Assembly (NCBI RefSeq): GCF_000002425.4
Contig: NC_037254.1
Span: 6,616,144 to 6,680,143 of the forward strand
DNA: 64,000 nt
Source of the DNA: Physcomitrium patens
Lineage: Eukaryota > Streptophyta > Bryopsida > Funariales > Funariaceae
Reading direction: 5' to 3'
A program made the position numbers and the translations under genes. The notes under the pieces are model-generated. The model ran no database searches. It saw only the letters and a program-made list of their open reading frames with translations, and was not told the origin of the DNA. Shown here piece by piece: positions 13,300 through 26,800 of the stretch. Numbering within the stretch: position 1 is the stretch's first letter; each line of letters opens with the position of its first letter.

Positions 13300-14250
13300 C
13301 TTACTGATAAAAACAATGGATGAAATTCATATTGATGAATATATAAAATCAAAGATTTTTGAGCAAGCCATGAATTCACTTTTTTACAAAGAATGGAGTC
13401 ATCCCATGAAAGAAAAACTTGATTTTTTGAAAGATTATGGTATATGGAAATTTTTATTTTTATCCAATGGTAGAAAGGCTATAGATTCAAAATAGATTTT
13501 TAAGCAAAAGCTTGCTAGCAATGGTTCTATTGAACATTTTAAAGTATAATTGGTTGCAAAAAAATTTATACAAGTGAAAGGTCTTAATTACTAAGAAACT
13601 TTTGCACTAATTGCTGGGCTTGCAACAATTTATGTACTTTTTGCAAGTGAAGCTATCATTAATTGGAATATGTTGTAATTTGATATTGTTTTAGCTTATT
13701 TAAATGGTAAACTTAAAGAGAAGGATATTTATATGAAAATTCGAGAAGATTTGGAAATTCCATAAGAATACAAAGGCAAGGTATTGCAATTGATAAAGAC
13801 TTTATATAGTTTGAAGCAATATAAACATGGATAGAATAAGAGTTTGGATAAAATTTTATTCAATTTTTGTTGGAAGTACTCAAAATCAGACACTTATTTA
13901 TGTACAATGTACACAGAAGGATTAATTCTTGTACTAATTATCTATATTGATGATGTACTTATTAGTGACAAGAACTTTGAGATTCTTATAAAATATAAGA
14001 ATGAATTATAAGAGTGCTACAAGATGAAAGATCTTAGTGAACCTAGTGATTTTCTTTGCATTGATTTTTTACAAGATAATAAAAATAGTACAATTAATTT
14101 AAGCTAAATTAAGTATATTTGTCAAAAATTAGATAAATATGCGATAAAAGATGCAAAGGTAGTTGCTACACCAATAGTACAAAGTCATATCACTAAGCAT
14201 GAAAATATTAATTTTTTGAATGCAAAAAATATAAAGCTTTATTAAAAGAC
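13300..14250 (+). pseudogene. Copia reverse transcriptase remnant
   Basis: Readable blocks in order are a HFKV-LVAKKFIQVKG-type start, FDIVLAYLNGKLKEKDIYMK, LIKTLYSLKQ and YIDDVLISDKNFE (catalytic YIDD near 13943-13954). KDLSEPSDFLCID and DAKVVATPI follow. Several in-frame stops fall where CAA, CAG or CGA codons are expected. Confidence 0.8.
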
Positions 14251-14449
14251 TTTAAGTTCATTATTGTACCTTACAAATGGTACAAGGTATGACATTATAT
14301 TTGTTTATTAATACTTTAATCAATACATGGTATATCTACATGTTTCACATTGATAAGGAATCAAAAAAATATTTTTTTTCCTAAAAGAAATAAAATATTT
14401 GGTAATACAATATGGAAGAAATAAAATAAATTTATAACTTATAGGCTAC

Positions 14450-14905
14450 AATGACATAGATGGAGTAGATTGTATAGAGATGCACTGTTTAATAGGAGGT
14501 TATGTATTTATATTGAGTAAGGTGATTATCATTTGATAAAGCAAGAAGCAATATTTAGTTTTTGTTTTATCAACAAAAAAAAATATGTACCTTTGATTGC
14601 TACAGTAAGGGAGACTTTGTGGCTCTATAAAATATTTAGGAATTATAACATTACAAAAATAAATAAAAATATTTTTATTTAAGAGGATAATGAGAATACC
14701 ATTGCTATTGCCAAGAATCCAGCATACCATGGTCGTACAAAGCATTGAAATTTAGAATATCTTTTATTAAATAATATATTGAGAAAGAATAAATTGATTT
14801 GAAGTATTGTCCCACAAAGTAAATAGTTGCAAATATCTTTACTAAATCTCTTTTTAGAGATAAGTTTCTAGCTTTTTCAAATATGTTAGATCTTATTTCA
14901 ATAAA
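14450..14905 (+). pseudogene. Copia RNase H remnant
   Basis: The translation shows ATVRETLWLY, then DNENTIAIAKNPAYHGRTKH and a final SLFRDKF block. These are conserved copia RNase H motifs near the 3' end of pol. Stops interrupt it. The right LTR starts 29 bases further on. Confidence 0.75.
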
Positions 14906-14933
14906 GAATTAAATCCCACTTCCAAAAAAAGAA

Positions 14934-15086
14934 TATTAAATATCTCATATTATATATATGAAAAGCTATGATTTATCAAGCTCTTAACTAAGACATCACA
15001 AGTACCTTTTTTTGGGCTTTTGGAACCTTTTATTAGCAACAAATAATATCCATCTTACTTTCATGCTTTCATCCTATTTTTATAAT
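14934..15086 (+). repeat. Right LTR of the copia element
   Basis: It begins TATTAAATATCTCATATT after an A-rich purine tract. It shares AGCTCTTAACTAAGACATCA and CCATCTTACTTTCATGC with the left LTR. The two copies have diverged clearly by eye, which means an old insertion. Confidence 0.7.
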
Positions 15087-17242
15087 GTTTTTATATATTA
15101 ATAAGGACAAGATATAGATTATGATGTTTAAATTGCTTCTTGTAGATCTTTCCTACTACTTGACAAGACTTCTTATTCTTATGTATTGCTTGCTTCCAAA
15201 GTCTTTAGAAAGATACAAAAAAGATTAAAAGGTGACTTCTCTAATTATATTAATTGCTACTTGGCTTGTAATTGTCTTCTTATTATCTATTCAAAGAGAT
15301 CTCAACTAATAGGAGAAGACATCCTCTACCTCTCTTTAGCAGTTTGCTTCTTTTAAATACTATAAATTATTACAAAGTCAACTAGCAATATACTCAAGTT
15401 GTACCACTGACTTTTCTTATTGAATTGACATCCTATAATTAATACCATTAATAGATAAAAAATACCATATTATATTCATCACCATAACTACAACACAATA
15501 TTTCTACAAAATCTATAATATTAAGGTCATGAATCTCAATAATTATATTATCATCTTATTTCAAAATTATAAATTTCTAAAAATTTGATAGCAAGAATTC
15601 AAAAAATGCATAGAGTCTCCACTTAACATTGCCTTTTAATATAAATATTATATTGATTTCTAAATATAAATTTAATTTACTTGTTAATTTTTTTGTTATT
15701 TGATGTACTTTGATCTTCATAGCATAAGAGGCTATGCTATGAAGTGTTCAACTTAATAGTTTAATAATCACTTGAATTATGCAATAGGCCTATTTTTGAG
15801 CCTTATTTCCTTCTACATATGGAAACTTAGGCTTGATTGGTGTTTTAGTCTTAAGTATGTGAGGTTATTTAGCTATAAAAAATAATTGAATCAATTAAAT
15901 TGTATTGGTACAATTATAAGTATTATGATGTCGTCATTTAATAATAAGATTGAAGTTCTCACATCCTCTTTTTTTTTGTATTTAACACATCCTCTTTTTC
16001 TTCTTTGATGTTTAAATCTCTTTTAAGTCCAAATTGTCTTCTTTTGATAGTAGTACTCAGAATTGCTTTGACTTGATTAAAAACTTTGCATTTACAAAAC
16101 ATAGAGTTATGATAATAACCTTCACTATTTATTTTATCAATTCTTTGGTAGTCTTTTATGCTTTTGATGTCTAACAAATAAAATTGGCTATTATTTTAAT
16201 TATGTGATTTATTAATGAAGATTTATGTTATTGTATTGATAAAATCTAAAGTTCTATATTTTTCAAAAATTTTGGATTAATATTCCAAAACTCTTATATC
16301 TCTTTGATTTGAAATTCTTTTTTGGATAAAAAAATAATACGTGCATCAAATCCTTAATTAGCTTTCTATATATTTATTTAATTTATCAAATTTCTTCTTT
16401 AGCATACATATTCTTCTCCTTTGCTATATAAATTTTATCTTTGGCCTTTCGAAGATTATATTGGATTTATTTTGACTCTTCTTAAATTTGACCAATTTTG
16501 TATTTTTTTTCTTTTTTTTCCTAAACATTGAATTTGTGTCTTAGATATAAATATCTTTTAGTAAAATATATCTTGATAATAGAATTTTTAAAGTAACTTA
16601 AAATAGTAGCTAGGTTGATTTTTTTCTTTGACCATTATGTGTGATCAAACAAAGATTTTTATTTTACTAAAATAATATCTTTGTTTTTACTGTAAATGAT
16701 TCAAGATCATTTACAATTGAATCTAATTTTATTTTTTTAGAAATTTTATATTCAATTCTTTATTTTTTATTCTAAAAATAAAATAAAAATAAAATATACA
16801 AGAAATTAAAAATAATAATAGTGAAGATGATAAGAATCTATTTTCAAATTGAAAAGGCTAAACTATAATATTGATTTTGTTAATCTCAAAATAATATTAC
16901 AAATAGACTATTTGAATACAAGAAGTTTTTAAGATTTAAAAAAATTAAATAAAAAGATATTTATTATATATTACAAACAAAAAACTACAACAAGGTACAA
17001 AAAAAGACTAAAAGGCTTAGCCAAAGCTACAAGGATTGTATTATTGACACTAAAGATTTCTTTAACTTTGTCTCTTATATTTATTAGATGCAAGTGACTT
17101 CTTTTGGAAAAATAAATTGATGCTTAGAAGTGAATTAAATCTCTAAGAATCTTCTATAACTATTTAAGATTCTTTAAAATCTTCTATGATCTTTTGAAAG
17201 CTTCTAAAAAACCTACTAGAATCTATTGATGATTTTTCTAAA
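15087..17242. other. AT-rich intergenic DNA, no gene seen
   Basis: Short reading frames only. The longest, on the minus strand at 15959-16177, has no recognisable domain. The stretch 17125-17170 resembles 17790-17840 (AGAATCTTCTATAAC with neighbours), so the LTR between them may have inserted into an older repeat. Confidence 0.5.
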
Positions 17243-17690
17243 TATCATAGACATACACATTTAAATCAATAATTACCTCTATGATTAAATAAAAGTAAAT
17301 AAAAATAGGTTAATTCTATAATATCTTTTATAGAAGCTTTTTAGAAGCTTTATAGATGCTGCTTTGGTTTTATAGATGTCTATAATTGACTTTTTAGGTT
17401 AGAAATGTAATCAATAAGTTGGCCATGTGCCACACATATTGAAAGCTTGAAGAATAAGCTAACTATGTGGCCCACACATAGAAAACTTGCCTTATAAGCT
17501 AATACATGTGTCTTGCAAAGTCAACACATTTTAGAGGTCCTATAGAACATTGCCACATATCTCTTAGTTAGATAGTATATATAGAGACAAGAATGAAGCT
17601 CTTTTTACTCTTATCAACTTTTTTCTTACTTCTAGTCTAGATTTAAGAGTCTCTAGTTTCCTTGTTTTTTGGCAATAACCATTCTATTTT
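17243..17690 (+). repeat. Solo Ty3/gypsy LTR
   Basis: It matches the family at 2819, 9714 and 51924 through TAATATCTTTTATAGAAGC (near 17320), AACTTGCCTTATAAGCTAA, TTTTAGAGGTCCTATAGAA and the TATA-like GATAGTATATATAGAG (near 17570). No gag, primer-binding site or integrase sequence is recognisable on either side, so it is most simply a solo LTR. Confidence 0.7.
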
Positions 17691-20600
17691 CTTATTAATA
17701 CATATACTACTTTATTGCTATTTTCTCACTTTTCTTTTGATACAAATTTTCCAAATTTATGCATCTTCTTCTATTTCATGTCCTTGACACTAAATCATTG
17801 AGAATCTTCTATAACCATCCAAAAACTTCTTCCATCATATGTTTGTGATACTTTTTCTACTACCATAACACAATCAACAAGAAGTATGTGAAAATTATGC
17901 TTGTATATGATGTAAAATCTTGAATCATTAATCTCATCTTTGTCTAATGTTACACAACTCAAAATTCACCACCATATTAGAAACTATGTTGCTTACAAAC
18001 CACAACAATAATCCACCTATTAATGTAATTAATTTTTTTTTATATTAATCCAATAATTTGTAGACAAAATAATTTTGTATCAACTCTTGACATATCAAAG
18101 GATGACTTGTAAAAATCACATAAAAAAAAATACATATATGTCTAATTCCAACCATTTTTTATTTCAAATATCAATGATTGTAGTATGATTTTTATAATAT
18201 AGAAAATATTGGATCTTGATTGTTTTATAGATAAAATCTTGAAAAATAAGTAAGTTCCTGATTCTTTATTAATTCTCACACCAAAGCCATCTTTTATTTT
18301 GTTTGGCTCAACAATTCTAATTGGCCATCACTTTTTAATGATTAAGATCCAAATTGGTAATCAATATTTAATCATATCATCCTAAATAGTAGATTAAGAG
18401 TTAATGTTATTACCATACAAGTTTTTGACTAATTCAAACTTGTTGCATAATTATATGTATCCTTTAACATCAAGATATCAAACAAATCAATCCTCTACCT
18501 TCTTGGATTAATTTAAGATACATAAATTTCTATCCATACAATGTCTTATATTGTCATGTTAATCACAAGTTTGTACCAAAGATATAATAATGTAAGTCTC
18601 ATCAATATATCTTAATTGGTAATTTTTTTAATATATATATAATATTAATATTAAAATATCTATTTTATTATTTAAATATTTATTAAAATTTAGAAAGATT
18701 TATAAGTCATAAGAATTGTACTAGAAAAAATATCATAAAAATAGACTTAGTAAGTCTTTAAAGCGATTATCTTAATTGGTTTGGTATTTATTTTTTAATG
18801 TAAAAATAAATATTTAATTATTGAGACTAATATTTACTTTGGTTCTATATCTATATGATATACTTATTCATAATCTATACTTGCTAGTTAGTAGGTAGAA
18901 GATGCACAAAAAAGAACTTCATGCCTTTTCAATTATATCTTAGTTTGGAATCTTTAAAATTCAAGGATGGAAATATTGGCCACCTTTTTCTTTTACGTAT
19001 TATGTCATACATATTTGAGGTCTTGAAGATTTTTTTGGTCAAGATTTGTTCTTTTTAGTTAATATACAAATTTACAATAACTTTTCATTAAGTTTTATAA
19101 TTGACTTTGGTTTTTTATTTTTTCTTTTAATATTTATAATAAAATCTTTAAAGAATTGATAAAAAATATAATTTTTTGTTGTATTTTTTTAGGAATAAAA
19201 TCTTAATACTTAAAGTTTAAATAAGAGAGAAATCTTTAATTTTAGTAAAGAGTGGCATACTCTCTTTATAATTTAGTAGGTCAATTTTGAGAGCCTCTTT
19301 CTTGTTATTCATAAGTTAAAAAGTTATAAGTATTTTTTTTTTTTTTAAATTGATAAAGTTTAATTTTCAAAATAATAAGAATAAATTATATTAGAATTAG
19401 GAAGTAATTAGAGTTTTGATTATTGTAGAAAAATATTTGTTACTTTTAATTCAAGTAATTAAAAAAAAGACACAACTTTGGAAGACAAAATGAAGATGAT
19501 AAAGGCAACAATAAGGCACAAGTTTTAGAAGAAGATGCCATTTATAATCTTGTAGAATTTTTTTTATACAACACCTTGAGTTATCATTAAAATATTTGTC
19601 TTTATTTTGAACAATCTTATTGACCTTCACTTCTAAAGCCTTATTTTTTAAACCTTCTTTGCAAAAATTATTCTATTATTGTTGTATAAATATAAAAAAT
19701 ATTCAAACTTGCTCACAAATTTCTCAACAAAATATATATCTTATCTTCTAAACATACTTCTACTTATAATTCTACTTAAAGCTCTAAATGAAGCTCCATC
19801 CATTGCTATATCTTCAATTTTTTTTTCTTTCTTTTTATAAACTTCATATAAACAAAAAAAATACAAAACACTTCTATATTAAAAAAATTATGTTGGAATC
19901 ACCAAATATATTATGTTCTATAAAAATCAACATGGAAATATATTATATATCTAATTATAGAAGGATTCGATCTTTCTTTAAAGGTTGAATTATAATACAA
20001 AAACAATACATGTAGTGTCGTGATGTAATACGACTATATAGTGAAACTAAAATCAAAATTTAATTTTTAATTAATATCTAATTATCTTGATCCAATAATA
20101 ACTCAAAGTATCTAAATATGGCTTTTATGAAAGCCTCTTAGGTTATTTTCTTATCTTAATAGTTAGTAGGTTGAAGGTTGGTTAGTACCTTTACCTCATA
20201 GGCTATAGAGACTCTTTTTTTACCCTAGAAAAACCATAAATTGATAAAATGAGGTTACAAGAGATAAATAATTAATATGGTTGATACTAGGATTAAGTTG
20301 AAGATAAGGTTGGGCTAAAAAATCCTTAGGATAGATTAGATTAATACTCAAGGATCAACGATTTGTGAGATAGGATCAAAATCAGACCTCTAGCTATTAA
20401 AACGATCACCTAGGGTAAAATAGGGTCTCATTTGAAGATCAAAGATTAGGATTTGAGAGTTAGGTTAGAGCTTCTTTTAGAGACATAAGACTATTTTTGA
20501 TAGGATTTTTTTGGACTTGGCAATTGTTGTTGAAAATTAGGATTTGTATTGGCAACTTGGAATTTATGCAATGAAATTAGGACTAGCACTCTTGACTAAT

Positions 20601-22640
20601 TTGTAAAATTGGTATTACATCTATAGTTCAAATTTTGATAGTGCTTGATTAATTAGGTGTTCTAAGTGTATGTAAAATTTTGTGATAATTTAATATTATA
20701 ATTGAGAGATATCTGGATTTTGGTTTAAGAACATAGCAATAGTTAGTAGCTTGGAGTTGGATAGGATTTCTATGATATTTGGAGATTTACTAGTCGGATC
20801 AAAGTGAAACTTGGCATGGTATTGGAAGACTTGAAGATTAAGCTATACACCAATTTTGAGTTGAAGTTTATAATTGAAGAAGGAGAAATCACTACTAGAA
20901 CTTATGCATCATCTTTCAAGTTAGTGGCCGAGTGACATCAGTGCAGTTTTTGGATGTTTTCTCACAATATGTAAGTTGGATTGAGCTGATATTTCTTGAG
21001 CATATAGAAGACTTATATTGACAATTGCATGATAAACTTCACATCAAGTGGAGAGTCACATTAGAAGTTATACCTTGTCAAAGCTAATTGATTATGCTTA
21101 GGGCTTGCAAGAAAAATCTAAATTACTTAAATATGAAAGTAATAAGGTAATTGGGTTTTATGTATGATTGAAGCTACTAAGAAGTGTGTTTTTTAGCACT
21201 TTTGAATTGAAATTTGGATTATATTCTTGTCATATGGGTAAAACCTATTAGGATTTCTTGGATACTTGTGAAACACAACCTCACCTTCCTTAGTTAGGTG
21301 CCCGGTGCATTTCCAAACAAGATAACACTTAATACGACAATGGTATTTAGAAATGTCTTCTTAGCAATCTTGAATAATCTAAATAAGCTTCCAATTGTGC
21401 TAAGTATTATTTATCAATTTTAGAAAAATCCTAAAAACTCCTTATTATATTGTAAATAATTCCAAATAAAAAAATTATTATATATGACTAAAAGAAGTGT
21501 TTACATAATCTTAGGGATGTATCCACCTAGTAGTTACTAAAAATAAATACTAAAAATTCTAATACATATCATTTTTCATATTTTTTATTATATCATTTTT
21601 TTTCTATTAAACATTTATAACTCAATTTATCAAAACACTTCTAGAGTTTTAAATAAAACATTTAAAATACATGCACAAATATATATATATATATATATAT
21701 GTATATATCTTTTGTGACAAAAAATCCAATGAATCTTTACATATCATATATTCCAACAAATAAACAAAAATTATTCTATTTTATGGACCAAAAAAAAACA
21801 ACAAAAAAAAAAAAAACAAACAAACAAACAAACAAACTTACAATTAGAAGCAAAACAGGCAAAAATATATTATAAATACATTCATTAAAAATATATAGAT
21901 CTGTATCAATGATTGACCACACATTTCTATCATGCAATACATATAAAAACTTAACCAAAAAAAATTATGTTTCAGAAATCCTGTGGAGGTTTGATAAGAA
22001 ATATTTGATTTATTTATTTTTGTTTGATTTTGGCACGACAGGTTTGATTACTCTATTTTATAATACATATATGTATATATAACTTATCAAAAAAAAAAAA
22101 AAAATCAGAATAATTTATCATAATCAGCCACTACATCAAATCACAGTAATTCATTGCAATTCAAAATAATCCATCATAACAATTTAGGATAATTCATTAG
22201 GTTGTATCAAAGATGATTTTTCTTTTTCAAAATTACAATATTTTGATAATTATGTATTTTAATTTTTTTTATTACAATCTACAAAAATAAAAAAAAAACA
22301 ATGATAAAAATAAAACCATCGGGAAATAGATTATAAAATTATGAAATCGGCCAAGATTATTTTCGACATCATTATATGATGTTCATAACATTTATTTCAA
22401 GCCATACCAGTGTATTATTAATACTCTCCTTAAAATAAAATAAAAAGTGAAAAGTAAATAAAAGATGCTCAATCAAGTTTTAATTTGATAAAATAGAATC
22501 ACAAAGTTAAGTTGGGTACAGACAACCGATTCATTCATTAATGCATTCTATTAGTTTATCCAATCAACTATAACACCCACTAATCCATTCACACATCCAA
22601 CCCATATTTTTAAATAAACACATTTCATTATGGAAAGTAA
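17691..22640. other. AT-rich intergenic DNA, no gene seen
   Basis: About 5 kb of AT-rich sequence with (TA)n at 21678-21701, a CAAA-type tract near 21790-21838 and only short reading frames. The part 20150-21330 is less monotonous and could be the decayed inside of a transposon, but no domain is readable. A G-rich tract at 22648-22663 marks the change to the gene island that follows. Confidence 0.5.
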
Positions 22641-23059
22641 GATTAGTGGGGGAGGGGGGGGTGGGGACCATGGGTGCGGGCACGTTCAAGCACTTCACTT
22701 TTTACTTTTTCCAGGGCTTTTTACCACACCCATGTACTTTTCCGATGGATAAAGCGCGCAGTAGTTACTATAAAAAAGTTCATCGTCACCTTCCTCTTTC
22801 GAGATGAGAAAAGTGCCAAAATGTGCGATCCGCGAGATGCCGCTCGTCGTTCCCCGCACGCTCCAACGAATAAAGTGCAGGCGAGGGCCACAGCCTGTTT
22901 GAGGTCAGCACCTCACTGCCGGACTCCGCCCAGGTTTCGCACGCGGTTCACCGCGCTTTTCACCGACAGAAGCGCCGGTCGCAGCACGGGTGGAGCAGGT
23001 TAGCCAGCCGCACCCGGCCCAGCCCAGCCCTACTCCCACCACCAATCGGAACCCCACTA

Positions 23060-23455
23060 ATGGGCAATGGGCGGCTGTCGCGACGGGGCTGTTGTTGTTG
23101 TGGAGCTCCTCTTGTGCTCCTCCTTCCTGCTCACGGCCTTCGTTACTCCTCTCTTCTTCTCCTGCTCTTCCTGCTTCCTTCCTCTTCGCTTAGGGTTATT
23201 CCATTACTTCATCGCAATGCGACGCTAATTTGCTTTCGTCGCGCGTTCGGTTCCTTCCCCCGAGTTATTGCTGACACGTTTTTTAAAGGAATTTTTGATG
23301 ATCGTCATCGGCGACTGTGGGGATTGATTGATGGTTTTGGTTGGCCGTGTGGAGGGGTGCAGCTAGGTAGTAGCGCGGTGCCTGCGATGGGGTTTGCGTT
23401 CGGGAGTGCTTGTCACGGGATGGTTTCTACTCGGTGCCGGTGGTGGTGGTGGTAG
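23060..23455 (+). other. Possible upstream ORF in the HSFA leader
   Basis: An ATG-initiated frame of 131 codons lies in the GC-rich stretch upstream of the HSFA start. It is Leu/Cys-rich with no recognisable domain. If transcription begins in the GC-rich region from about 22.7 kb, it would be an upstream ORF in a long leader and could reduce translation of the main frame. If transcription starts later, it means nothing. Confidence 0.25.
23190..23197 (-). promoter_or_regulatory. Telo-box upstream of HSFA
   Basis: TTAGGGTT, the reverse complement of AACCCTAA, lies about 700 bp before the HSFA start codon. This motif is common in promoters and leaders of growth-related plant genes. Its role here is inferred. 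Confidence 0.35.
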
Positions 23456-23895
23456 AGCTTGAGGGAGGTTTTTTCAGAGGCGAGGAGGGGAGCGTTGTTG
23501 TAACGGATAGGTTGAGGATTGTCGAGGGTGGCGTGATCTTGGATTAGGAGAGTGAAATCGGGATAGGTTGCGGGAGGACCGAGGTGTAGGGATTTTTGTT
23601 TTTTGGGTAGTGTTTTTGTTTCTTCGGAACAGTTGATCGGTGTTTGGTGCCCTTGTGGCCTTCCAGCTGCAAGGACTCCGTACTTATTTATTTATTTACT
23701 TATTCTTGCTTCCCCTCCCCTTATGTTTTGTATTCATTTCATTTTCATTATCATTTATTTGAAATTTTAGAGGGGGGGGAGTTGGTGGTCTGTACACTTT
23801 TGTCATTTTTGTGTGGTATCGCGGAGGGGGACCTGGTGAGAGGCGGAGGGATTATGCGAGTGAGGGATAGTGAGTGAGATCGGTGGCAGAGAGAA

Positions 23896-26800
23896 ATGGT
23901 GTCGCAGGTGGTGAAGACGGATCCGCATTGGCCTCCTTTGGAAGAGAGTATGGGACAGGAGAGGTATTCATTGAATTCGGATGTCGTGCCGTCGTCTTCC
24001 GTTCCCGGTTTTCATAACTTGTCGGCGCCCCAGCCTATGGATGGCTTGCAGAGTACCGCGCCCCCGCCGTTTCTGACGAAGACATATGACATGGTGGATG
24101 ATCCTGCCACTGATCCCGTAGTCTCTTGGAGTACTGGTCACAACAGCTTCATAGTGTGGAACCCTCCTGATTTCGCTCAGGAGTTGTTGCCGAAGTATTT
24201 TAAGCACAACAACTTTTCCAGCTTCGTTCGGCAACTGAACACTTACGTAAGTTTCAAGCATTAATATCTGAGCCCAGCTATCAAAGTACTGGGAAGAATT
24301 AATGATACCCTGCTTGTTATTGTAAGGTCGGAGTGTTGCAAATCTCCTCTTCAATCTTGACGCGGCTGAATTCGTGGTATATAAGTAGTTTTATCATTTC
24401 TTACAAGCAAAGCATTTTACCTCCAAATCATTCAGCCCGAGGAGGCAATTTCGTAATTTAATCACGTGGACATCTCCACAATTGTGCGTGGAGTTGTTTG
24501 ACAAGCTAATTCGTGTAGAATTGTTTTCCAACCTTACACACATATCTACGAGTTTGATTTGACCTTTTTGTAGTTATGGTTCAAAAGAAATTGGCAAGTT
24601 CGTGACTTCTTGACGCAAATTTGGATGAATTTTGTTCAGGGATTCCGTAAGGTTGATCCGGATCGTTGGGAGTTTGCTAACGAGGGTTTCTTGCGTGGAA
24701 GACGAGATCTTTTGAGGACTATTCATCGGCGCAAACCAGCGACGCACTCTCAGCAATCAGCGCAACAGCAACAGCAGCACCAGCAAACCGACCAGGGTTC
24801 TGTGGGACCCTGTGTAGAAGTTGGGAAATTTGGGCTTGAAGGTGAAATTGAAAGGCTGAAGAGGGACAAAAACGTGTTGATGATGGAACTGGTGCGATTA
24901 CGGCAACAGCAGCAGAATACAGAGCGAGATTTGCAGGTACTTGAATTTTCCGCACAGTTTTCTTTTTGCATATGTTATTTGGCATGCGTCTGTTTTGGTG
25001 GATCTTTTCAAGCGGATGTGGAGATGAGTTTGGACAAGTTTCTGTTGCCTCACTGGATGTGCAGATGCTGCGTAGCCGTGAGAAAGTCCAGTTCAGCAAT
25101 AAAATGTGGCATCAATTCCCATTTCATCGGCGCAAGGATTGCTTAAAGTGATAGTTTCTGTCACTGTTTGGTCTAAATTGTTTAAGCATATCCTTGTAAG
25201 TTGGGGTTTATAAAGTTCATGTTAGTGAGAGAAAGCTGTGACAACGTCGACCCCGTCGACCGTATGGGAAAGGAATTTGGCAAACTTATAACTGGGATTT
25301 AGATCTTCCAGCGGATCGCTTAGTCTCGTTTTCCTTTTTGATAGTTGTTCCTAATCACAACCTCGAATTTCTTAATAGAGATGTAATCGCACTGCGAGAG
25401 TCATGTTCTCGGAGCTTATCTCTCAAAATTTTACGAGTAGGTCTGTATATGTGTTAACGAAACGGATGCTCTTTTACTAGGATCATCAACCGTAAAGGAT
25501 CTCCGGTGTGATGGTGATTCTAGTTTTGTGCTTAGTAAAATATTAATACTCGGTTCTCAACAAGCAGATTGGCAGACTTGTTCGTAAATGCTTGCTGAAG
25601 ACTGCAAGTCGTTTGTGCAGGCAATGGGTCAACGGCTGCTTACAACAGAGAATCGGCAGCAACATATGATGTCTTTTCTTGCCAAAGCTATGCAGAATCC
25701 AAGCTTTTTGGCTCAACTTATGCAACAATCAGAGAATAAGAGACTTGCTGCAACCGTTCGGAAGAAACGGCGTCTTCCTAAACAGGATTCTAGTGCAGAT
25801 GATTCAGTTAGCTCAGATTCCCCAGCTGATAATCAAATTGTGGCTTTCCATTCTAATGGAAATGCAGATGCTAATGGAGCTCGGGCTATGATTATGCAGT
25901 TTTTCAACTCAACAGATGCTGCATCCGCACCTAGTCTTGATAGTGGTCCCCTTGAAGCCTTGTTTAGGGATCTAGGCTCCGCCCCTTCTGGTCCTGACGC
26001 ACTGAATCGACAATCTGGCGTCACGCTCACTGAAATGAATATATCCGGCCTTGGTGATGCTTTACCTGGACCGGCTGTCATGGATGCTTCAACTGAAGTT
26101 CCTGACCTGCCAATGCCCCAACATCTGACAAGTCGAATTCCAAGACTAGAAGGTTTGTACTTGTTCCACCGTTTAGGAAGGTTGCATCTGCGGAAGAGCT
26201 TTATTTGATTATTGTCTTTTACGAGAATTGTCCATTTTGTCGTGTAATTGACACCCAACGGTTCCTTTTTGTACGAATTGGTGTTGAGATGATGATTTTA
26301 ACCGTCAATTCTTTTGCTATAATTGAGGCATCGAGTCTTCTGGATAATTAAAAATCCTTTGAAGTTTATTTAATGTCTGAGTATGTTTGGTTTAGGGGCT
26401 TATATAATGCCATACAGGAATCAGAATATACCAAACATCTAATAGGTCTATTAGTGAACTTTGTGAGACATAATGTGGAATGTCCGTATGGATTAGGACT
26501 TACTTGTTCATGGGAACTAGTTCTTATTTTCTAAAGCAATTTTTTCATCTTGGACCAGGTGCCCTAAGTATGAACAAAGGGAGTATTCACTCTGGTGCAG
26601 AAATCAAGCCCGAGGATATCACTGGAGAGTCCATGGAATTTGCCTCAGAAGGAGGCAGAACTTCATTAGAGGGAGATGAAGTGATATCGAACCTCGGCAG
26701 CCCAGCCGTATCAGCTGCTAACGATATATTTTGGGAGCAATTCTTGAGTGAGACTCCATCAGGAGTAGATCACGAACTAGATGGTGATTTAGATTTAGGT

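Larger units (their letters stand above)
10374..15086 (+). mobile_element. Decayed Ty1/copia retrotransposon with short LTRs
   Basis: Two similar terminal stretches of about 153 bp (10374-10526 and 14934-15086) both carry AGCTCTTAACTAAGACATCA or its variant. A Met-tRNA primer-binding site TGGTATCACAAC follows the left one (10528-10539). A purine tract precedes the right one. In order on the plus strand lie gag (about 10880-11190), integrase zinc-binding region (12112-12265), reverse transcriptase (about 13300-14200, YIDDVLI near 13943) and RNase H (about 14450-14870). This is the copia order, integrase before reverse transcriptase. Stops and frameshifts are frequent, so it is inactive. Confidence 0.85.

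Noticed and set aside
25833-26258. Minus-strand frame of 141 codons across HSFA exon 3
   Set aside because: It is the reverse-strand shadow of the real coding exon and has no domain.
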